This document shows positions 31,416 through 37,852 of a stretch of 37,852 nucleotides of DNA, piece after piece. The notes beneath the pieces are model-generated. The model did no database searches. It saw nothing but the letters and a program-made list of their open reading frames with translations, and was not told the origin of the DNA. Positions within the stretch are counted from its first letter, which is position 1. Each line of letters starts with the position of its first letter. This DNA comes from a bacterium (GTDB taxonomy: Bacteria; Patescibacteria; Dojkabacteria; JAKAPS01; JAJZLI01). The translations under genes were made by a program, and so were the position numbers. Where the stretch lies: NCBI GenBank assembly GCA_021809565.1, contig JAJZKG010000007.1:1-37852 (forward strand), written 5' to 3'.

Positions 31416-33377
31416 ATGGAGATAATAGAATATTCAGATTTAGTTTCCAATATAAAAAAGAAAAAAATAACTTCAAATTTAGCAAAAATTGATGAAGCTT
31501 ATGGATTGGCTAAGAAAGCCCATAAAGGAACCCTTAGATTAACTGGAGAACCTTTTATACATCATCCTTTAGCAGTTGCATTAATTCTATCTAATCTTGG
31601 TCTTGATGAAGAATCTATAATTGCCGCACTCCTACATGATGTTGTAGAAGATTCTGATGTTACATTACAAGAAATAGAAGAAAAATTTGGTAAAACAGTT
31701 TCAAATATTGTCGACGGGGTTACAAAAATAAAGACTATAGCTCATCAAAGTAGTGGATCTTTAAATCAGAATTTTGAAAATTTAAGAAAATTGTTAATCT
31801 CATCATCAGGTGATATACGGATTATTATTTTAAAAATTGCTGATAGACTTCACAATATGAGAACCATAAGTGTGAAGAGTAGAGAAGAACAGATAAAATA
31901 TGCTAAAGATACAATGATGGTTTATTCTCCGATATCTGAATATCTTGGTATGGGAGCTATGAAGGCTGAACTGGATGATATATGTTTTGGAATATTGAAT
32001 CCTAAAGAGAGTTTAGAAATAAATGAATATTTCAAATCACATACTGAATATAATGCTCAATTTATAAAAAAGGCAGAATCACAAATTTTTCATGATCTAA
32101 AGAGAGCAGGTATTAAATCTGAAGTATTTGGAAGAAGGAAAAATCTATATAGCATATATAATAAGATAGTAAAACGTAATGGTTATTTTGATGTGGAATA
32201 CATATCTAGGTTATCTGATTTGTGGGCCTTTACAGTTCTTGTAGATACAAAAGAAGAGTGCTATAGGGGTCTTGGAGTCATTCATACGACATATAACTAT
32301 GAGAGAGACAGATTTGATGATTATATAGCTAATCCCAAGAAAAATGGGTTTAAGGCTATACAAACAACTGTTAATCTTGATAATAAACCTGTAGAGATAC
32401 AAATTAAAACACATAAAATGCACGAATATAATGAATACGGACCTGCTTCTCATATTGCATACAAGATTAAAGGAAGTAGTGGTATTGGCACTGATAAATT
32501 TGCTTGGATAAAGAATTTAATGGAGTGGAACAAGAAAGATATTCTTCTTGATCAAGATCTTATCTTTAATCGTATTTTTGTATGTACCCCTGAAGGTCTT
32601 GTTAAAGAACTTGACAAAGATTCTACTCCTGTAGATTTTGCATATACAATACATACCCAAATAGGTAATTCTATGAATGGTGCCAAGGTTAATGGGAAAT
32701 TATCTCCTATTGATACCAAGCTTCAAACAGGTGATATTATTGAGATAATTGTTGATAAATCTAGGAAATATCCTAAAAGAGACTGGCTTAATTATGCTAA
32801 GATGTCTCAAACAAGAAATGTTATAAGAAAATGGTTAAGGATAGAGGAGGAGGAGAAAAAACTAAGTGATCAAAGTAAAGATACTGAATCTAGTAAGACT
32901 CATGATCAAAATATAAAATTAAAAAAACATCATGATCAGAATAAGGATATAGTTATCATAAAAGGTGTATCAAATGTGCCTTATAAATTTGCAAAGTGTT
33001 GCAATCCTATACCTCCAGATCACATTACAGGGTGTGTATCTTTATCAGGTCTAATTATGATACATAAATCTTCATGTAAAAATATTGATTTAGGTGTATC
33101 TGATGATAAACATAGATTCATAGAAGTTTTGTGGAATAATGAAAGTGCTTATTTGACAACCTCTCTGTTTCTAGAAAGTTCAGATAAAATTAGTATTGAT
33201 AATGTTTTAAATACAATATTAAAAAAACAGATAACAATAGAAAACTTTAGTACCAAATCTTTTGAGGATCACTTTGAGACAATAATAGATATTAATGTGT
33301 CTACAAAAAATCAGCTTAATGATATAATAATAACTCTACAAGATATAAAAGGTATAAATAAGGTAAAAAGACAATGA
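31416..33377 (+). CDS. RelA/SpoT-family (p)ppGpp enzyme, 653 aa
   Basis: A long RSH protein controlling the stringent response. The HD hydrolase domain is intact: HHPLAVA (H49-H50), LLHDVVED (H74-D75, E78-D79) and ADRLHNMRT (D143, N147). The synthetase domain (about residues 235-335) is recognisable by KNGF, VEIQIKT and MHEYNEYG, but has unusual residues. T273 is in place of the conserved Arg in the L-x-A-x-R strand. The RXKD/EXDD site reads RFDD (299-302). F312 and Q316 replace Tyr and His of the GYQSxHT motif. TGS (about 395-455) and a C-terminal ACT-like domain follow. It may be hydrolase-biased. The stop is TGA, overlapping def. Confidence 0.92.
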   Translation: MEIIEYSDLVSNIKKKKITSNLAKIDEAYGLAKKAHKGTLRLTGEPFIHHPLAVALILSNLGLDEESIIAALLHDVVEDSDVTLQEIEEKFGKTVSNIVDGVTKIKTIAHQSSGSLNQNFENLRKLLISSSGDIRIIILKIADRLHNMRTISVKSREEQIKYAKDTMMVYSPISEYLGMGAMKAELDDICFGILNPKESLEINEYFKSHTEYNAQFIKKAESQIFHDLKRAGIKSEVFGRRKNLYSIYNKIVKRNGYFDVEYISRLSDLWAFTVLVDTKEECYRGLGVIHTTYNYERDRFDDYIANPKKNGFKAIQTTVNLDNKPVEIQIKTHKMHEYNEYGPASHIAYKIKGSSGIGTDKFAWIKNLMEWNKKDILLDQDLIFNRIFVCTPEGLVKELDKDSTPVDFAYTIHTQIGNSMNGAKVNGKLSPIDTKLQTGDIIEIIVDKSRKYPKRDWLNYAKMSQTRNVIRKWLRIEEEEKKLSDQSKDTESSKTHDQNIKLKKHHDQNKDIVIIKGVSNVPYKFAKCCNPIPPDHITGCVSLSGLIMIHKSSCKNIDLGVSDDKHRFIEVLWNNESAYLTTSLFLESSDKISIDNVLNTILKKQITIENFSTKSFEDHFETIIDINVSTKNQLNDIIITLQDIKGINKVKRQ

Positions 33378-33877
33378 GTATTATAATTTTATTAAAAGGT
33401 GATAGGAGATTAACTCAAAAATCAGAGGAGGTATCTAAATTTGACAAGTATTTAAAGGACTTATCATTAGAAATGATAAAATATGGGAAGTCTGTAAATA
33501 ATTGTGTTGGACTATGTGGATGTCAGGTTGGAGAAAATAAAAGGATGTGTGTAGCAGAAATAGATGGTAAGTGGAATGTGTTTATTAATCCTAAAATAAT
33601 ATATAAATCAAATACTTTATCTGATGAATGGGAAGGATGTATGAGTCTTAAAGAAGGTAATTTGTATGGTAATGTTAAAAGACCATCCAAAATTATAGTT
33701 GAATATAAAGATGAATCATTTAAAAGAAGAATTATGCAGTTTGAGGGTTTCTATTCTCATTTATTACAACACGAAATTGATCATATGGATGGATTAATGT
33801 TTCTTGATAGAATGGAAGAACCCATTAAACTCTTAACAGATAAAGACTTAGAAATTCTATATAAAGATCCTGAATAA
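33374..33877 (+). CDS. def: Peptide deformylase, 167 aa
   Basis: It removes the N-formyl group from new proteins. Motif 1 is VGLCGCQVGE, an atypical form of GxGLAAPQ with Cys replacing Ala/Pro but the catalytic Gln kept. Motif 2 is EGCMSLKE, with the metal-ligand Cys. Motif 3 is LLQHEIDHMDG, with the two His ligands and catalytic Glu. The start codon overlaps the RSH stop as ATGA. Together with fmt at 8.9 kb this gives the full formylation cycle. Confidence 0.95.
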   Translation: MSIIILLKGDRRLTQKSEEVSKFDKYLKDLSLEMIKYGKSVNNCVGLCGCQVGENKRMCVAEIDGKWNVFINPKIIYKSNTLSDEWEGCMSLKEGNLYGNVKRPSKIIVEYKDESFKRRIMQFEGFYSHLLQHEIDHMDGLMFLDRMEEPIKLLTDKDLEILYKDPE

Positions 33878-33958
33878 ATATATATAAATTCTCAATGAAA
33901 TTCTGTTTCTAAAAAATGTCTAATTAAAGGCATAATTTAACGATTAGTTATATATATA

Positions 33959-33987
33959 TTGCAATTACAATGAAATATGTATATACT
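33959..33987 (+). promoter_or_regulatory. Promoter of the HU gene
   Basis: TTGCAA (33959-33964) and TATACT (33982-33987) are spaced by exactly 17 bases. The predicted start near 33995 leaves an untranslated leader of about 80 bases, much longer than other leaders in this window. Confidence 0.6.
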
Positions 33988-34004
33988 TCCTTTAAATGTT
34001 ATCA

Positions 34005-34070
34005 TAGAGGTATTTTCTATAGTGTCGACATTTAGAAGTACCCAAAAATGATTCAAATAAAGGAGGTGAT
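34005..34070 (+). promoter_or_regulatory. Structured leader and strong Shine-Dalgarno of the HU gene
   Basis: AAAGGAGGTGAT (34059-34070) is an almost complete anti-SD complement, nine bases from GGAGG to the ATG. Upstream, ATAGA pairs with TCTAT around a 7-base loop, flanked by AAATGT and ACATTT, which can form an outer stem. This is the only strong Shine-Dalgarno I found in the window. A regulatory role for the hairpin is inference. Confidence 0.6.
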
Positions 34071-34075
34071 TATCA

Positions 34076-34348
34076 ATGTTAAGAACAGAATTAGCTGAGA
34101 AAATGGCAGCCTCAACAGGGCTTACAAAAAGAGCTGCAAATCAAGCATTAGATGCTTTTGTAGATGCAGTTACTGAGGCTTTAAGAAAAGGAGATGATGT
34201 TTTAATTACTGGTTTTGGAAAGTTTGAAGTTAGATCAAGATCAGAAAGAGAAGGAAGAAATCCTCAAACTGGAGCAAAAATCAGAATTGCAGCAACAAAA
34301 TCTCCTGCATTTAGAGCTGGAAAAGCACTAAAAGTAGCAGTAAAATAA
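34076..34348 (+). CDS. HU-family DNA-binding protein, 90 aa
   Basis: This nucleoid-associated protein bends and compacts DNA. The N-terminal helices (LRTELAEKMAASTGLTKRAA), the strand segment VLITGFGKFEVRSRSEREGR and the arm NPQTGAKIRI-A-ATKSPAFRAGKALK match HU/IHF exactly. At 90 residues it is full length, with no extensions. It is a single-gene transcript with its own promoter, strong ribosome site and terminator, consistent with high expression. I cannot tell HU-alpha/beta type from sequence. Confidence 0.96.
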   Translation: MLRTELAEKMAASTGLTKRAANQALDAFVDAVTEALRKGDDVLITGFGKFEVRSRSEREGRNPQTGAKIRIAATKSPAFRAGKALKVAVK

Positions 34349-34372
34349 GCTTTATTTTTTAAAACAAAATTG

Positions 34373-34406
34373 CAAATCCCACATAGAAGTGGGGTTTGTT
34401 TTTTTT
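34373..34406 (+). terminator. Rho-independent terminator of the HU gene
   Basis: CAAATCCCAC pairs with GTGGGGTTTG (10 bp, one G-T) around the loop ATAGAA, followed by eight T (34399-34406). It lies 24 bases past the stop. This is the clearest intrinsic terminator in the window. Confidence 0.92.
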
Positions 34407-34481
34407 ATTGAACTATTTCAAATACATTAAAGAGAAGTTTGGTAAGAAGAAGGGTTAATGCTATCGGTAGTTAACTTTTGA

Positions 34482-35348
34482 TTAGATATGCATATTTATA
34501 AAATCTAATATTTTATTATAATCTATAGTATATATATTTTTATCATTTCCAAAATATGTGATTTGTCTTTTTAATAAATTAATGGTATTTTTATTAATTT
34601 TCTCAATCAATTCTTCATGAGTTAGTTTGTGTTCAATAAATTCTATGGACTCTTTATAGCCTATCATACAAAGTCCTGGAGCATCTTTTTTATAACCTAA
34701 TTTTAATACGCCTAGAGTTTCATCAACAAGACCTAGTTTAATCATGTTATCAGTCCTATTTCTTATTCTCTTTATTATTTTTTCTTTTTCTATATTTATT
34801 TGTACTTGTATATACTCATTATTTTCAGAGGATTCTGGTCCAAATTCGTTTTGTATTATTTCACCTTTTTCTATGTATCTTATCAATCTCACTTTATTAT
34901 TTATATCAGAATTATTTAATATTTCTTTAAATTTCGGATTTATAGAATATAATATATATTGTAACTCTTCTTTAGTTTTGCTTCCTAGTTCCTTTCTAAG
35001 TTTAAAATCAGGATTTTTGCCCAAAGAAAGGTTATATACAAGTGCTCTTGTATAAAGTCCAGTGCCTCCAACTATTATAGGAGTTTTACCTTTTAACTCT
35101 ATATCTTTTATTATTTTTTTTGCATCATTTTTAAATAAGAATGCAGAATATCTTTGATCAGGATTTATAATATCTATAAGATGTGTTTCCACATCTTTAA
35201 ACCTTTCCTTTGATGATCCTATATCAAGATATCTATAAACCTGCCTAGAGTCAGCAGAAATGATTTCTCCATTAATAGTTTTTGCAATATCATATGCAAG
35301 TTTAGTTTTACCAGATGCTGTTCCACCTACAATCACAATTTTTTTCAT
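34482..35348 (-). CDS. miaA: tRNA dimethylallyltransferase, 288 aa
   Basis: It adds a dimethylallyl group to A37 of tRNAs reading UNN codons. The P-loop is IVGGTASGKTKLAYDIA (about residues 5-21). ISADSRQVYRYLDIGSSK (about 34-51) is the family's substrate-binding DSRQ-Y motif. IIVGGTGLYTRALV and the C-terminal RQITYFGND (R-Q-x-T-W/Y-F-R region) are present. Length is slightly below average. It is the last gene of the minus-strand group starting beyond 37.8 kb, 56 bases after the stomatin-like gene. Confidence 0.95.
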   Translation of the reverse strand: MKKIVIVGGTASGKTKLAYDIAKTINGEIISADSRQVYRYLDIGSSKERFKDVETHLIDIINPDQRYSAFLFKNDAKKIIKDIELKGKTPIIVGGTGLYTRALVYNLSLGKNPDFKLRKELGSKTKEELQYILYSINPKFKEILNNSDINNKVRLIRYIEKGEIIQNEFGPESSENNEYIQVQINIEKEKIIKRIRNRTDNMIKLGLVDETLGVLKLGYKKDAPGLCMIGYKESIEFIEHKLTHEELIEKINKNTINLLKRQITYFGNDKNIYTIDYNKILDFINMHI

Positions 35349-35404
35349 TTTAGTAGTGAATACTGAATCAAGATTATTGAACTTAGATTTATGAGTTTTT
35401 TGGA

Positions 35405-36337
35405 TTAAGATTTATTTTTTGTTTTTTTTACCTTGCCAATTTCATTTAGTTTTTCTCCGCCTAAAGATGCAATACCTGCCAGTGAGCCTAGATTCATAGA
35501 TTCAAGTGCTGATGATGGCACAATCATTAGGGCACCTTTTTCCTTTAAACCTTCAAATAGCATATTCATGGCTCTTAGATGTAGTGCTACAGGATTATCT
35601 TTGTACTTTTCTGCTGCTTTACTAAAGCTATCTGCTATTATTCTTTCTGAATCTCCAAGTATTACCCTAGATTCTCTTTCTCTTTCTGATTGTGCTTTTT
35701 GACTCATTGCATTCTGTAAATTTTCTGGAATAATAACATCTCTCATCTCCACTGATATAACTTCAATGCCCCAAGGGCTTACTCTTTTTCCTATTACTAC
35801 TTTTAGCGCCTCATCAATATTTTCCCTTTCTGATAATACAGTAGAGAGTTCGCTCTTTCCTATAATATCTCTTAGTGCAGTTTGTGCTGCAAGAATCCCA
35901 GAATTGTAATAGTCTGCAACAGCCAAAGATGCCATTTTGGCATCAATCACTCTAAAGAATAAAATTGCCTCGACTGACACTGGAACACTATCTTTAGTTA
36001 ATGTCTGTTCAGCTTTTATTGGGACTGACATTGTTCTTAAATCTATCCAATAGGGTATAGTTTCAAATACTGGTATTATAAAAAATATGCCAGGACCAGA
36101 TATTCTAGCAAATTTCCCAAGTCTTAATACTGTTGCTCTATCCCACTCTGCTGCTGTATGAATAGATATTGATACTAATACTGCAAGTAAGAAAAATATC
36201 ACCCACATTGTGACTGCTAAAGTAAAATTTGAAGAGAATAAAGGTAATCCTACAAAGAATCCTACAGCTATAATGAGTAAAAATAAAACCGAAGCTAAAG
36301 GACTTGTTGCTGACCTTCCTGGCATGGTATCTTGCAT
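35405..36337 (-). CDS. SPFH/stomatin-like (slipin) membrane protein, 310 aa
   Basis: An N-terminal hydrophobic region with two close helices (about residues 14-34 and 38-60) anchors the protein. The SPFH domain (about 62-235) contains EWDRATVLRLGKF, GPGIFFIIPVFE and LRTMSVPIKAEQTLTKDSVP, typical of slipins. A helical, Glu/Arg-rich segment and a C-terminal helix IVPSSALESMNLGSLAG follow. Such proteins form ring oligomers and scaffold membrane microdomains. The usual partner, an NfeD protease-like gene, is absent nearby. It is probably co-transcribed with the three small genes upstream. Confidence 0.92.
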   Translation of the reverse strand: MQDTMPGRSATSPLASVLFLLIIAVGFFVGLPLFSSNFTLAVTMWVIFFLLAVLVSISIHTAAEWDRATVLRLGKFARISGPGIFFIIPVFETIPYWIDLRTMSVPIKAEQTLTKDSVPVSVEAILFFRVIDAKMASLAVADYYNSGILAAQTALRDIIGKSELSTVLSERENIDEALKVVIGKRVSPWGIEVISVEMRDVIIPENLQNAMSQKAQSERERESRVILGDSERIIADSFSKAAEKYKDNPVALHLRAMNMLFEGLKEKGALMIVPSSALESMNLGSLAGIASLGGEKLNEIGKVKKTKNKS

Positions 36338-36409
36338 ATATTTAGTGACTGATATTATAGAGTAATTCTATACCTAATTAGGGTAAAAAACAAATAATAT
36401 TGTAAATAT

Positions 36410-36799
36410 TTAGTCCAAGAAAACTTTGAATACACCTTCTTTATCTTTTATATATCTTCTTGTTTTTGTTTGTCCGTCCATTGTATATACAACTATCTCA
36501 GTTAAATCGTTAACAATAATACGAATATTAGCCTTAGTCCTATTCAAATATACTTTTTCTATTGCAATTTTTACTGAAGGTGGATCTTTTTTTCTCTCCT
36601 CAATGAATACAAGAAATATATCTGTGTCCATATCAAGTGTTGGATGACCAGTAATATATGCTGGGTCTCCATCACCTTTAACCTTTATAAAGGCTTTTGA
36701 ATTAGTATCTAAGATGCTTCTTAAATAGGGGTATATCTCTTCTGCTACCAAATCTCTATATTGCTCCTGTTGCTCTGTTACTGTATCAACTTCTCCCAT
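36410..36799 (-). CDS. Unknown small soluble protein, 129 aa (trio member C)
   Basis: I recognise no family. The N-terminus is acidic and helical (VTEQQEQYRDLVAEEIYPYL), the rest is beta-rich. Its C-terminus, ANIRIIVNDLTEIVVY then RRYIKDKEGVFKVF, resembles the ends of the two genes upstream (36806-37195 and 37237-37650). It is exactly as long as its neighbour, 129 residues, and starts six bases after that neighbour's stop. A duplicated family is likely. No membrane segment or catalytic motif is seen. Confidence 0.7.
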   Translation of the reverse strand: MGEVDTVTEQQEQYRDLVAEEIYPYLRSILDTNSKAFIKVKGDGDPAYITGHPTLDMDTDIFLVFIEERKKDPPSVKIAIEKVYLNRTKANIRIIVNDLTEIVVYTMDGQTKTRRYIKDKEGVFKVFLD

Positions 36800-36805
36800 A
36801 TTTAA

Positions 36806-37195
36806 TTATTGAATTAAAGTAAAATTTCCGTTAGTTGTGTGACTATACCCTCTTATTATACTCATAGATTTATCATATATTGTTATTGATTCAGGATTTT
36901 TTATTAATATTGTGTAATTATCTGGGTGTTTAGCTCTTAATAAAACAATAGTCTGACCATTTTCTACTCTTATTTTGATTGTTTCATTTCTAGGATACAT
37001 ATCGTTCTCTCTTTCCAATGGTCCACATTTCTTACCATCAACAGAAAGCTGTTGTTCTTCTTTAGTCTTGATAATGACTCTCACATCTTCCATAAAGGAA
37101 ATACCCTTTAATGTCTTATCTATATCCTTCTCTGTATCTTCTGGTGTAAGTAATTCATCATGTGGTTGTTCAGTAAATATCATTTGTTCTAACAT
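36806..37195 (-). CDS. Unknown small soluble protein, 129 aa (trio member B)
   Basis: I recognise no family. The first half is acidic with charged helices, and residues about 75-129 are beta-rich. The C-terminus has DNYTILIKNPESITIY followed by RGYSHTTNGNFTLI, aligning by eye with both neighbours. No signal peptide is present. The start ATG follows the upstream gene's stop by 41 bases, and the next gene follows after six. The product is likely soluble and cytoplasmic. Confidence 0.7.
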   Translation of the reverse strand: MLEQMIFTEQPHDELLTPEDTEKDIDKTLKGISFMEDVRVIIKTKEEQQLSVDGKKCGPLERENDMYPRNETIKIRVENGQTIVLLRAKHPDNYTILIKNPESITIYDKSMSIIRGYSHTTNGNFTLIQ

Positions 37196-37236
37196 AATAT
37201 TAAAAAACTAAAATAATAAGAATCTTGGCCCAAAAT

Positions 37237-37650
37237 TTATTTTTTTGGAATAATTGTCTTTACAAATTTGTTTCCAAGTGGCAAGTATGATACAAAGTCT
37301 CTATCTTCATCAGGTAAAAATAATGTTATAATAGGATTTTTAAACTGTACTATACTAGAATTTCTCCTGGTTTTTGAGTTGAACCATACAGTAACTTTTA
37401 ATGTATCTCCAATATAATCTATTCTCAATATTTCATCAGTTTCAGGATTGATAAATATCTTTGTTTCAGTAGGTAGAACACTATCTGCTTCATCAGAATA
37501 TACATATTGACATTCTACAATGCCCATATCAACTGCTTCTATTCTAGCATGAAGTCTAGAATTGAATCCTCTCATTTGGGCATTCAATTCTTGTTCAACT
37601 TTATTAAGTTCTAATATTTCTGTATTTTTTGTTGGTTCTTGCTCTATCAT
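37237..37650 (-). CDS. Unknown small soluble protein, 137 aa (trio member A)
   Basis: I recognise no family. The protein starts MIEQEPTKNTEILEL; a longer in-frame ATG at 37737 would add 29 residues, but a TGATATACT extended -10 lies inside that extension, so I chose 37650. The middle is beta-rich (IVECQYVYSD, TKIFINPETDEILRIDYI). The end, SIVQFKNPIITLF then YLPLGNKFVKTI, resembles the ends of trio members B and C. It is probably the first gene of the operon continuing to the stomatin-like gene. Confidence 0.65.
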   Translation of the reverse strand: MIEQEPTKNTEILELNKVEQELNAQMRGFNSRLHARIEAVDMGIVECQYVYSDEADSVLPTETKIFINPETDEILRIDYIGDTLKVTVWFNSKTRRNSSIVQFKNPIITLFLPDEDRDFVSYLPLGNKFVKTIIPKK

Positions 37651-37665
37651 AATATTATGAGAATG

Positions 37666-37677
37666 GAGTATATCATG
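37666..37677 (-). promoter_or_regulatory. Extended -10 box upstream of the trio
   Basis: On the minus strand the box TGATATACT is followed by about 16 bases and the ATG at 37650, giving a predicted leader of under 10 bases. It matches the -10 of the MBL-fold gene base for base. Coordinates are approximate to a base or two. Confidence 0.45.
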
Positions 37678-37763
37678 CCTTATAGTATCCTTGCAATATA
37701 GAAAAATCAATACTTGAGAGTATGCCGTCTTGACCAATTGAATTTTTGCACTCTAGGTTGTGA

Positions 37764-37852
37764 TTATGTTGTTGTGGTCTCATAATTTGCTATAGTACTA
37801 AATATCTCTTTAAATAGCTCTTTCTTGTATTTTGCCATATCTTGTGCACTTT
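37764..37852 (-). CDS. 3' end of an unidentified protein (partial)
   Basis: The minus-strand frame entering from the right edge is open for 28 codons (MAKYKKELFKEIFSTIANYE within it) and stops at TAA (37766-37764), after a run of four Thr. It is helical and charged. Only the C-terminal tail is visible, so no family can be named. It lies about 110 bases upstream of trio member A on the same strand. Confidence 0.5.
   Translation of the reverse strand, partial: SAQDMAKYKKELFKEIFSTIANYETTTT

Noticed and set aside
11677..33377. Possible UGA recoding (Gly), as in Gracilibacteria/Absconditabacteria
   Set aside because: secD and the RSH gene both end in TGA inside ATGA overlaps, and no gene needs in-frame TGA to reach full length.
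1..37852. CRISPR arrays, insertion sequences, prophage or integron structures
   Set aside because: No regularly spaced repeats, transposase or phage-type genes, or terminal inverted repeats were seen.

Overview
The window is a strongly A+T-rich, tightly packed bacterial chromosome segment of about 38 kb. It is almost entirely housekeeping genes plus two small toxin-antitoxin loci. The mix suggests a Candidate Phyla Radiation (Patescibacteria) genome: very low GC, short intergenic gaps, an rpsF-ssb-rpsR cluster not followed by rplI (bL9), an archaeal-type AspRS, RNase Y, DUF3048 and DUF1003-like proteins, and many short or degenerate membrane proteins. I cannot resolve the phylum. TGA is used as a normal stop (secD and the RSH gene both end in ATGA overlaps), so this is not a UGA-recoding lineage.

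Layout. 1-3.3 kb: small unknown and membrane proteins (two tandem SHOCT-like proteins, a PAP2-like protein, an FMN reductase, a DUF1003-like protein) and two tRNAs, Ser(GGA) and Gln(CTG). 3.4-9.8 kb: gltX beside the tRNA-Gln gene, a membrane-anchored unknown, aspS, rny and fmt. 9.8-10.5 kb: an AbrB/PIN (VapBC-type) toxin-antitoxin pair with a palindromic operator. 10.8-13.1 kb: secD-secF. 13.1-15.6 kb: a RelBE-type pair with an apparently frameshifted toxin, a winged-helix nucleotidyltransferase and a DUF3048 protein. 15.6-17.7 kb: a small membrane protein, the RNase P RNA gene, a PAP2-like protein lacking its catalytic residues, and nickel superoxide dismutase with its maturation peptidase.

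17.7-22.2 kb is one operon: rpsF, ssb, rpsR, a degenerate MutL-like ASKHA protein, a partner ending in a KOW-like segment, and an S41 protease. 22.2-25.4 kb on the opposite strand: rpmE-prfA-prmC-alr. 25.6-34.3 kb: MBL-fold protein, dnaB, (opposite) a membrane protein, recA-recJ-RSH-def, and an HU gene with the only strong Shine-Dalgarno I saw plus a textbook terminator. 34.5-37.9 kb, all on the minus strand: three small related unknown proteins, a stomatin-like protein and miaA.

Cross-cutting signals. Several genes have an extended -10 box (TGNTATAAT-like) placed 6-9 bases before the start codon, which suggests leaderless transcripts. GluRS beside tRNA-Gln and the archaeal-type AspRS suggest indirect Gln/Asn-tRNA synthesis. 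The RNase P RNA seems to lack the usual CCA-binding loop, and neither tRNA gene encodes CCA. The best candidates for something new are the MutL-like/KOW pair in the ribosomal operon and the paralogous trio upstream of the stomatin-like gene.
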